A DNA stretch of 64,000 bases from Lysobacter silvisoli (GTDB taxonomy: Bacteria; Pseudomonadota; Gammaproteobacteria; Xanthomonadales; Xanthomonadaceae), in contig NZ_QTSU01000003.1 in the NCBI RefSeq assembly GCF_003382365.1, positions 310,001-374,000 of the forward strand. The letters run 5' to 3'. Positions 31,414-38,372 of the stretch are shown here, in pieces (positions within the stretch are counted from its first letter, which is position 1; each line of letters opens with the position of its first letter). The translations under genes were made by a program, and so were the position numbers. The notes beneath the pieces were generated by a model, which saw nothing but the letters and a program-made list of their open reading frames with translations, was not told where the DNA came from and ran no database searches.

Positions 31414-31926
31414 ATGAATCCGATCCAGATCCTGCAAGGCACGCCCGCGTGGGTGTTCGCATTGTTCGCTGTCCTGGCCTGGCTGGGCGCGCGCCGGCTC
31501 AAGCCGCAGACCCTGCCGCTGGCGCGTGTGTGGCTGGTGCCCGCGATCTTCGTGATCTGGGGGCTGGCCGGCTTGTTCGGCCATCGCGCCGCGCCTTGGG
31601 ACACGCTCGCGTTCTGGCCGCTGGGCGCGGTCTTGGGCGCCGCGCTGGGCGCCAGCCTGGCGGTGCCGCTGCAAGTCGACCGCCAGCATGGCCTGGTGCG
31701 CCAACCCGGCAGCGTCGTGCCCTTGCTGCGCAATCTGGGCTTCTTCGGCGCGCACTACGTGCTGCAGGTGGCGATGGCGGTGCGGCCGGACTGGCGCGAC
31801 CGCCTGCTCGGTTGGGACCTGGCGGTGTCGGGCTTCAGCCTGGGCTACTTCGCGGCGTGGTCGGCGCGCTTCGTGCAAGGCCTGCGCCGCGCGCCGCACA
31901 GCGACCTGCTGGTGCCGGCCTCATAA
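31414..31926 (+). CDS. DUF6622-like integral membrane protein
   Basis: This is a 170-residue protein with four or five predicted helices (WVFALFAVLAWLGARRL, VWLVPAIFVIWGLAGLF, AVLGAALGASLAV and others). The N-terminal block NPIQILQGTPAWVFALFAVL and the later VDRQHGLVRQPGS are typical of a DUF1453/DUF6622-type family of unknown role. It closely follows the DUF2306-like gene, so the two are likely co-transcribed. Confidence 0.7.
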   Translation: MNPIQILQGTPAWVFALFAVLAWLGARRLKPQTLPLARVWLVPAIFVIWGLAGLFGHRAAPWDTLAFWPLGAVLGAALGASLAVPLQVDRQHGLVRQPGSVVPLLRNLGFFGAHYVLQVAMAVRPDWRDRLLGWDLAVSGFSLGYFAAWSARFVQGLRRAPHSDLLVPAS

Positions 31927-32045
31927 CCTTGCGCTATGAGGGTCTGAAACTTGGTTGGGTGCCGCTCACGCGCCGCTAACCCCGGCTTTACCAATGCCCG
32001 CATCCGATCCACTAGAACAGAGCCTCCCCCCACGGAGGCGAGCGC

Positions 32046-33434
32046 ATGCGGATCACGATCATCGGTGCCGGCTTCAGCGGCAGCGCCCTGGCGACCGAAC
32101 TGGCGGCGCAAGCCGGACCCGGCCACGACCTGACCCTGGTCGGCGTGGCTGAGAGCTACGGCCGCGGTGTGGCCTACGGCGAGGCGCGGCCGGAACACCT
32201 GCTCAACGTGCGCGCGCGCGACCTGGGCGCCACGCCGGACTATCCCGGCGAATTCGCCGACTGGCTCAACCTGACCGAACGCGCGCGCCAGAGTTTCCTG
32301 CCGCGGCTGATGTACGGCGAATACCTGCACGCGCGCCTGCGCGCGGCCGCCGATACCAGCGACGCCGCGCTCAACCTGGTGGAACACGAAGCGATCGCGG
32401 TCGAGCGCAGTCCCGGCGGCTTTCGTGTGCACCTGGCCGACGGCAGCGACTTCTTCAGCGAACGCGTGGTGCTGACGCTGGGCGCATTGCCGCCGCAGCC
32501 ATTGGCCGGCGTGGGTCCGCGCCTGGCCGTGCACTCCAGCTATCTGGGCTGGCCCTGGCAGGACGGTGCGATAGACCGCATCGATCCCGATGCGCGCCTG
32601 CTCGTGGTCGGCACCGGCCTGACCATGGCCGATGTGGTCGCGACCCTGCGCCGGCGCGGCCACCGCGGCCCCATCGACGCGTTGTCGCGCCACGGCCTGC
32701 TGCCGCGACGCCATCTGGACGAGGCCTGCGTGCCGGTGGCGCTACCGCCCACGGTGCTGCAGGCGCTGAACGCGCACGACCTGGGCCAGCTGCTGCGCGC
32801 GCTGCGTTCGCTGCTGCCGATCGTGTCGGACTGGCGCGCGCTGATCGACGCGCTGCGACCGTATCTGCAGGGCTACTGGCGCGGTCTGCCCGAGGCGCAG
32901 CGAGGTCGCTTCCTGCGCCACCTGCGCTCGCATTGGGAAAGCGTGCGCCACCGCCTGGCGCCGCAGGTCGCGGCCGAGCTGGACCTGCTCCAGGTCAGCG
33001 GCCAACTGCGCGTGCGCGCCGGCCGGCTGTTGCGCGCACGCCGCGGCGCCGACGCGGTGGAAGCGCTGATCCGCGAGCGCGGCCAAAGCCAGGTGCGCAG
33101 CGAGAGCTACGACGTGCTGATTCGCGCCACCGGTTTCGACACCGACATCGAATGCACCACCCACCCGCTGGTCGCGCACCTGCGCGAATCGGGCCTGATC
33201 AGCGCCGACCCGCTGGGTCTGGGCCTCAATACCTCGGAGCGCTACGAAGCGCTGGACGCCAACGGCGCGCCGGTGCGCGGCTTGTACTGCCTGGGCCCGC
33301 TGCTGCGCGGCCGTTTGTGGGAAATCACCGCGGTGCCCGAGTTGCGCGTGGCCGCGCGCGCCCTGTCGCGGCAGCTGCTGGCGGCGCCGGCGCAACGCGA
33401 GGACGAAGTGTCGCGATGGGCGGCCCGGGCCTGA
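32046..33434 (+). CDS. FAD/NAD(P)-binding protein
   Basis: This is a 462-residue flavoprotein. An N-terminal Rossmann motif GAGFSGSALATELA binds FAD, and the block SYGRGVAYGEARPEHLLNVR is the diagnostic region of the FAD-NAD(P)-binding family (PF13454). A second dinucleotide motif, LLVVGTGLTMADVVATLRRR, lies near residue 180. The long middle region (DALRPYLQGYWRGLPEAQRG and SHWESVRHRLAPQVAAEL) and ATGFDTDI at about 360 are shared with HpnW/SidA-like uncharacterised oxidoreductases. The reaction is not known. The start at ATG 32046 has a GGAGGCGAGCG ribosome site. Confidence 0.85.
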   Translation: MRITIIGAGFSGSALATELAAQAGPGHDLTLVGVAESYGRGVAYGEARPEHLLNVRARDLGATPDYPGEFADWLNLTERARQSFLPRLMYGEYLHARLRAAADTSDAALNLVEHEAIAVERSPGGFRVHLADGSDFFSERVVLTLGALPPQPLAGVGPRLAVHSSYLGWPWQDGAIDRIDPDARLLVVGTGLTMADVVATLRRRGHRGPIDALSRHGLLPRRHLDEACVPVALPPTVLQALNAHDLGQLLRALRSLLPIVSDWRALIDALRPYLQGYWRGLPEAQRGRFLRHLRSHWESVRHRLAPQVAAELDLLQVSGQLRVRAGRLLRARRGADAVEALIRERGQSQVRSESYDVLIRATGFDTDIECTTHPLVAHLRESGLISADPLGLGLNTSERYEALDANGAPVRGLYCLGPLLRGRLWEITAVPELRVAARALSRQLLAAPAQREDEVSRWAARA

Positions 33435-33458
33435 GCCCGGGCTACTGCGGCGTCGGGC

Positions 33459-34352
33459 TCAGACGTCGCCGTCGTTGAGCCAGCCCTCGCCGGTGCCGCG
33501 CTGGTACACGCGGTCGCCGGCGAGCACTTCGCCGGCCGGCACCGAGCCTTGCGCGGCGAGCTGCGCGTACAGCGGGGTGAAGTCCGGCGAGGTCGCGTCC
33601 ATCAACTGCTCGAAGCTGTCGATGACGAAGTAGGTCTTCTGGTAGGTGTCGATGCGGTAGCGCGTGCGCATGATCCGCTGCAGATCGAAACCGATGCGGT
33701 TGGGCGCGTCCGATTCCAGGCTGTAGATCGACTCGCCCTTGGACGAGACGATGCCGCTGCCGTAGATGCGCAGGCCGTCGGCCTGCCTGATCAGGCCGAA
33801 CTCCACCGTGTACCAGTACAGCCGGGTCAGGTTGACCAGCGCCTCGGGCCCGATCGCGTGCGCCTTCACGCCGCCGCGGCCGTAGGCCTGCATGTAGTCG
33901 GCGAACACCGGGTTCATCAGCAGCGGCACGTGGCCGAACAGGTCGTGGAACAGGTCCGGCTCGCTGAGGTAGTCGATCTGCTCGGGCTTGCGGATCCACC
34001 AGGTCACCGGGAAGCGGCGGTTGGCCAGATGGTCGAAGAAGGTCAGCTCCGGCAGCAGGCCTTCCACGCCGATCAGCTCCCAGCCCGTGGCCGCGCGCAG
34101 CACCCGGTTGAGTTCGTCGAACTTGGGGATGCGGTCGGGCGACATGTGCATGGCGCGCTGGGCGATCAGGAACTCGTCGCTGGCGCGGCCGACCAGGATC
34201 TTCTGCTGGCGCTCGAACAGCTGCGCCCACACCGCATGGTCGGTGTCGCTATACGACGCCCACGGCTGCTCGATCACGGCCGTGGTGTAGACCGGCACGT
34301 AGCCCTTGTCGGTGAGCTGGTGTTCGACGCGCTGCGGCGTGGTGGCGTTCAT
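33459..34352 (-). CDS. phhA: Phenylalanine 4-monooxygenase
   Basis: The enzyme hydroxylates phenylalanine to tyrosine with tetrahydropterin and O2 (EC 1.14.16.1). The length, 297 residues, is that of bacterial monomeric enzymes. The iron ligands are His136 and His141 (LFHDLFGHVPLL) and Glu184 (YTVEFGLI). The surrounding blocks (LTFFDHLANRRFPVTWWIR, SSKGESIYSLES) are highly conserved. It is divergently transcribed from an Lrp/AsnC regulator; the 130-base gap has two identical palindromes 40 bases apart, suggesting that the regulator controls both. A pterin dehydratase gene is not in the window. Confidence 0.95.
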   Translation of the reverse strand: MNATTPQRVEHQLTDKGYVPVYTTAVIEQPWASYSDTDHAVWAQLFERQQKILVGRASDEFLIAQRAMHMSPDRIPKFDELNRVLRAATGWELIGVEGLLPELTFFDHLANRRFPVTWWIRKPEQIDYLSEPDLFHDLFGHVPLLMNPVFADYMQAYGRGGVKAHAIGPEALVNLTRLYWYTVEFGLIRQADGLRIYGSGIVSSKGESIYSLESDAPNRIGFDLQRIMRTRYRIDTYQKTYFVIDSFEQLMDATSPDFTPLYAQLAAQGSVPAGEVLAGDRVYQRGTGEGWLNDGDV

Positions 34353-34401
34353 GGCGGCGGCTGCGGAGCGGGGGTGATCCGTGACTGTAGCCCCGCAGCC
34401 G

Positions 34402-34456
34402 CGCAAGAAGCTTGCGTTGTTGCGTCCATTATGGGATTTGGCGCAATATTCTTGCG
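34402..34456. promoter_or_regulatory. Two CGCAA-N5-TTGCG dyads between phhA and the Lrp gene
   Basis: CGCAA-GAAGC-TTGCG (34402-34416) and CGCAA-TATTC-TTGCG (34442-34456) are perfect copies with 5-base spacers, starting 40 bases apart, close to four helical turns. Palindromes about 15 bases long in phased pairs are usual for Lrp/AsnC octamers. A looser half-site (TTGCACGAA) overlaps the start of the Lrp gene. Confidence 0.6.
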
Positions 34457-34481
34457 TTACGGTTGAAACTATTGCACGAAT

Positions 34482-34958
34482 ATGACCGCCATCCAGCTCG
34501 ATCGCACCGACCTGTTGCTGCTGGCCGAACTCCAGCGCAGCGGCCGTCTGACCAATGCCGAGCTCGCCGAACGCGTGCACCTGTCGGCCTCGGCCTGCCT
34601 GCGCCGGGTGCAGCGGCTGGAACGCGAGGGCGCGATCGCCGGCTACCGCGCCGAGGTCGACGCCGAGCGTGTGGGCCTGGGCCTGCAGGCTTTCGTGCGC
34701 GTGCAGCTCAACCGCCACGATGCCGAGGCGGTGGCCGACTTCAGCCGCTTCGTCAACGACTGGGACGAGGTGGTGACCTGTCACGCGCTCACCGGCGACA
34801 TGGACTACCTGCTGCTGGTGGCGGTGCGCGACCTGGAGCACTTCTCGCGCTTCCTGCTCGACCGCCTGCTCAACCAGGCCGGCGTGGCCGACGTGAATTC
34901 CAGCTTCGTGCTGCGCACGGTCAAGGCCTTCCGCGGGTTGCCGTTGCCGGGACGGTAG
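34482..34958 (+). CDS. Lrp/AsnC-family transcriptional regulator
   Basis: This is a 158-residue regulator. The N-terminal helix-turn-helix (LDRTDLLLLAELQRSGRLTN, then LAERVHLSASACLRRVQRLE) is followed by an amino-acid-binding RAM domain (GLQAFVRVQLNRHDAEAV, then VTCHALTGDMDYLLLVAVRD). It is probably the local regulator of phenylalanine hydroxylase, the divergent neighbour, sensing an aromatic amino acid (inference). Upstream twin palindromes are the likely binding sites. Confidence 0.93.
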   Translation: MTAIQLDRTDLLLLAELQRSGRLTNAELAERVHLSASACLRRVQRLEREGAIAGYRAEVDAERVGLGLQAFVRVQLNRHDAEAVADFSRFVNDWDEVVTCHALTGDMDYLLLVAVRDLEHFSRFLLDRLLNQAGVADVNSSFVLRTVKAFRGLPLPGR

Positions 34959-34965
34959 CGCGCGG

Positions 34966-35658
34966 TTAGCCGATCGACGCCAGTGCCGCCGCGCGCGCAT
35001 GCAGCGCGGTGGTATCGAACGCCGGCACCTCCACGTCCTGCGGTCCGATCAGCAGGCCGATCTCGGTGCAGCCCAGGATCACGCCCTGCGCGCCGCGCGC
35101 GACCAGGCCGGCGATGATCCGTTGGTACTCGCGGCGCGATTCCTCGCGCACCGTACCCAGGCACAACTCGTCGTAGATCACCCGGTGCACGCGCTCGCGC
35201 CCGTCGGCGTCGGGCACCAGCACCTCCAGGCCATGCCGCTCCTGCAGGCGCTGGCGGTAGAAATCCTGTTCCATGGTGAAGCGCGTGCCCAGCAGGGCCA
35301 CGCGCTGCAGCCCAGCGGCGAGTATGGCCTCGCCGGTGGGATCGGCGATGTGCAGCAGCGGCAGTCCGGACAAGGCCTGCACCGTGTCGGCCACCTTGTG
35401 CATGGTGTTGGTGCAGATCACCAGCAGCTCGGCGCCGCCCGCGCGCAGGCCGCGCGCGGCCTCGCCGAGCACGCGCCCGGCCTGCTCCCAGTCGCCGGCG
35501 TGCTGCAGGCGCTCGATCTCGGCGAAGTCCACGCTGTACAGCAGCAGCCGCGCCGAGTGCAGTCCGCCCAGCCGCTCCTTCACGGTCTGGTTGATCAGCC
35601 GGTAATAGGGAACCGTGGATTCCCAGCTCATGCCGCCTAGCAGGCCTAGGGTTTTCAT
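34966..35658 (-). CDS. Aspartate/glutamate racemase-family enzyme
   Basis: This is a 230-residue amino-acid racemase of the YgeA/aspartate racemase group. The N-terminal block KTLGLLGGMSWESTVPYYRL is diagnostic. The two catalytic cysteines lie in VICTNTMH and VILGCTEIGLL, both intact, so a two-base racemisation is expected. The substrate range cannot be fixed, as relatives act on Asp, Glu or a broad set. The start at ATG 35658 is the first with family similarity. It ends 8 bases from the convergent Lrp gene. Confidence 0.88.
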   Translation of the reverse strand: MKTLGLLGGMSWESTVPYYRLINQTVKERLGGLHSARLLLYSVDFAEIERLQHAGDWEQAGRVLGEAARGLRAGGAELLVICTNTMHKVADTVQALSGLPLLHIADPTGEAILAAGLQRVALLGTRFTMEQDFYRQRLQERHGLEVLVPDADGRERVHRVIYDELCLGTVREESRREYQRIIAGLVARGAQGVILGCTEIGLLIGPQDVEVPAFDTTALHARAAALASIG

Positions 35659-35686
35659 AGGGTGAGTATAGGTGCGCGGGCGCAGC

Positions 35687-36505
35687 CTAAAACCGCGACG
35701 CGCCTGAGCAGCAGTTCTCCGGCACGGCGTAAGGACGCAGCAACCTGGCCCCCAGGCGCGAGCGCAGCGCGGGCTGCAAGGAGCGGAACAGATCCGACAG
35801 CTCGGCTTGGTCCACATCGCAGTCGATCGAGATGAACCGCCGCAGCGTCATCTGCGTCGTCGTGCCTGCGCTTTGCAGGTCGAACTCGGCCGTGACCGCG
35901 CAGTCGTGCCAGCGGAATACGAACGGGTAGCGTTCCGGATCGGCCAGTTCGCGGTCGCCGTCCGGATTGGAGTGCAACAGCAGTTGATCCGGCGCCAACG
36001 GCGCCAGGTAGACGACCGCTTCCTTGGGGACATTCACCATGAGCGGTGCCTTGCTGGTCGCGGTGAAGGCGATCAGCGAGATCGCCGCGACGCTCAGCGC
36101 CGGCCAGGCCGCAGCGCCTTGCGCCACGGGTTCCGACGAGCGCCGCAGCAGGTGCAGCGATACCGGCAGCACGACCAGGGCCCACAAGTCGCCGTAGTCG
36201 ACCACACGCGCCACGTCGAACCACGGCAGCGCATTCCAAACCTCGATCGCGGCCGACGACCACGGCGACTTCCACCACACGAACGCGACGGCCACGGCGA
36301 CATGAATCGCCAGCCGTGCGCGCCCGATCACCACCGACCAGAACCAGGCGAACGCGAACACGCCGGCGAAGTCCGACAACTTGCCGGTGAAGGCGTTGTG
36401 CCAGGCGGCCTTCAACACCGCGTCGTTGAGCATCAGCAGGCCCAACGCGAGCAGGAAGGGCCAGCGCAGCAACAGGCGACAACGATCGCGCGGATCAGGG
36501 CGCAC
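35687..36505 (-). CDS. Hypothetical membrane protein
   Basis: This 272-residue protein has about five membrane helices in its first 170 residues (FLLALGLLMLNDAVLKAAW, FAGVFAFAWFWSVVIGR, LAIHVAVAVAFVWWK, LWALVVLPVSLHLL, ALSVAAISLIAFTAT). The periplasmic-type C-terminal region of about 100 residues has cysteines in WHDCAV, SIDCDV and ENCCSG. No family was recognised. I chose the GTG at 36505, which has GGAG 7 bases ahead and overlaps the upstream peptidase by only 11 bases; an ATG at 36544 would overlap by 50 bases. Confidence 0.7.
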   Translation of the reverse strand: MRPDPRDRCRLLLRWPFLLALGLLMLNDAVLKAAWHNAFTGKLSDFAGVFAFAWFWSVVIGRARLAIHVAVAVAFVWWKSPWSSAAIEVWNALPWFDVARVVDYGDLWALVVLPVSLHLLRRSSEPVAQGAAAWPALSVAAISLIAFTATSKAPLMVNVPKEAVVYLAPLAPDQLLLHSNPDGDRELADPERYPFVFRWHDCAVTAEFDLQSAGTTTQMTLRRFISIDCDVDQAELSDLFRSLQPALRSRLGARLLRPYAVPENCCSGASRF

Positions 36506-38144
36506 GCGAGGGCTCCGCTTGCTTGATGGGGGCGGCAACGCCATAGCGCTGCCCGAAAAAGTCGCCCGCGTTCCAGGTAGGCGGCTGCGGTGCCTGCGCG
36601 ATCAGCTCGGCCAGGCGCGCGTTGAGCCGCGCCAGGCGGGCGGCGTCGGCGTATTGGATGGGCTGGTCGGCGTCGTCGCTGGGCTGGTGGTAGCGCTGGC
36701 GCAGGTAGTCGCGTTGCGCGGCGAGCGGGTCGTCGCCGAAGCCGGCGCCGATCACGCCGGCGTTGAGGTAGGCGGCCGGCACCCCGGCTTGGACGAAGGC
36801 GTACTGGTCGCTGCGCACGAACATCACTTCCTGCGGCGCCGGGTCCGGCGACAGGGTGAGGCCGGTGTCGCGTGCGGCCTGCCGCGCCAGCGGCGCCAGG
36901 CTGGAATGCTCGATGCCCACGGCCACCGCGTCGCGGGTGGGCGCGAGCAGCAGCGGCATGTCCAGGTTGAGGTTGGCCACCAGGGTGCCGGGCGCGACGC
37001 TGGGATGGCGCGCGAACCAGCGCGCGCCGAGCAGGCCGTGCTCCTCGCCGGTCACCGCGACGAACAGCAGCGAGCGCCGCGGCTGCGGCCCGGCGGCCAG
37101 CGCGCGTGCGGCTTCCAGCATCACCGCCACGCCCAGCGCGTTGTCGACCGCGCCGTTGTAGAGGCTGTCGCCGTCCACGGCCGCGCCGGTGCCGATGTGA
37201 TCCAGGTGCGCGCTGAACACCACGTGCTCGCTGCCGCGTTCGCCGCCGGGCAGGCGGGCGACCAGATTGTGCGACTCCAGCGCCGCGATGCGCTGGCGCG
37301 AGCTCAGGCTCAGCGTGCCGGGCAGGACGAAGCCGCGCAGGCGGCCGGCGTCGGTGTCGCGGTAGAGCCCGGCGGCGCTGCGGCCGTCGCCGGCGAGCAG
37401 GATGTCGGCGGCTTCGGCGCTGACCCGTGCGACCACGCGCAGCGAGCCGCGGCGCTCCAGCGGACCGCCGTCGGCGCCGCGCAAACTCAGGCCCGGGCGC
37501 TGCCACTGCGCGGCCGAGCGCGCCCACGGGTAGGTTTCCTCGTCGCCGGCGGTGGCCACGAACACCGCGCCCACCGCGCCGCGTTCGGCCAGCGCGCGCA
37601 GCTTCTCGTCGGTGCTGGCGTAATGCGCGCGCTGGTCCGGCGGAAAGCGCGCCGGTGCGCCGCCGAACAGCACCGCGACCTTGCCGCGCACGTCCAGGCC
37701 GGCGAAATCGTCCTGCTTGAGCTCCGGCGCGTGCACGGCCTGGGCCACGAACACCGCCGGCGCCGCCACCTGCGCCTGTTCGGTTTCGAAGTCCAGCAAC
37801 GGCAGGAACTGCTCACGAAAACGCAGCGCCACCGTGGCGCCGTTGCGCTCCACCACCAGGGTGTTGCCCTCGGCCAGGCGCTGCGCGCGCAGCAGCGGCA
37901 CGCGCTGGCGGTAGCCGCCATCCTCGCCGGCCGGCCGCAGGCCGATCGCCTGCATGCGCGCGATCGTGTACCGCGCGGCGCGCTCGTAGCCGGCGCTGCC
38001 GGTCTCGCGGCCCTGCATGCGGTCGTCGGCCAGCGCGCGCAGGTCGGCCTCGATGCGGCGCGCGGCCGCCGCGTCCTCGGGCGGGACGGCGCGCTGGCAG
38101 GCGGCCAGCGCCAGCAGCGCGGCCGCGGCTAGAACGAGGCGCAT
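36495..38144 (-). CDS. M28-family zinc peptidase, lipoprotein
   Basis: This is a 549-residue aminopeptidase-like protein. It has a lipoprotein signal (MRLVLAAAALLALAAC, Cys16), an inserted PA domain (about 130-230: VAVLFGGAPARFPPD and EKLRALAERGAVGAVFVATA), and an M28 catalytic core with zinc ligands in FSAHLDHIG, YNGAVDNALG, VTGEEHGLLG, NLDMP and YHQPSDD. All are intact. The family removes N-terminal residues from peptides; a periplasmic or outer-membrane location is expected from the lipobox. The start at 38144 is chosen for the signal sequence. The next gene downstream overlaps its end. Confidence 0.9.
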   Translation of the reverse strand: MRLVLAAAALLALAACQRAVPPEDAAAARRIEADLRALADDRMQGRETGSAGYERAARYTIARMQAIGLRPAGEDGGYRQRVPLLRAQRLAEGNTLVVERNGATVALRFREQFLPLLDFETEQAQVAAPAVFVAQAVHAPELKQDDFAGLDVRGKVAVLFGGAPARFPPDQRAHYASTDEKLRALAERGAVGAVFVATAGDEETYPWARSAAQWQRPGLSLRGADGGPLERRGSLRVVARVSAEAADILLAGDGRSAAGLYRDTDAGRLRGFVLPGTLSLSSRQRIAALESHNLVARLPGGERGSEHVVFSAHLDHIGTGAAVDGDSLYNGAVDNALGVAVMLEAARALAAGPQPRRSLLFVAVTGEEHGLLGARWFARHPSVAPGTLVANLNLDMPLLLAPTRDAVAVGIEHSSLAPLARQAARDTGLTLSPDPAPQEVMFVRSDQYAFVQAGVPAAYLNAGVIGAGFGDDPLAAQRDYLRQRYHQPSDDADQPIQYADAARLARLNARLAELIAQAPQPPTWNAGDFFGQRYGVAAPIKQAEPSRAP

Positions 38145-38220
38145 GGTCGATCCGGTAGGGGGGAACGCTGGCGACGCTAGCACGTGCGCGCCCGCGCCTG
38201 CACCGCCGCACCGCGCTTTG

Positions 38221-38340
38221 GGGTGGGTGCGGCGTGAGCCGCGACCGCGCCATCACGCCGGCCGGCGTTATCGCGACTCACGTCGCTCCCACAGAAAGCG
38301 GTGCTTGGCCGTTTGCGGGAGCGGCGTAAGCCGCGATTCG
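38221..38340. repeat. REP elements between the peptidase and kinase genes
   Basis: The gap of about 230 bases contains GGGTGCGGCGTGAGCCGCGACCG, its inverted partner (ATCGCGACTCACGTCGCTCCC) and a third copy (GGGAGCGGCGTAAGCCGCGATTCG). These are degenerate members of the GTAGGAGCGGCG family. Nothing else is recognisable. Confidence 0.7.
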
Positions 38341-38372
38341 ATCGGCGATCAGTCTCGTGCCGCAGCGGCCGC

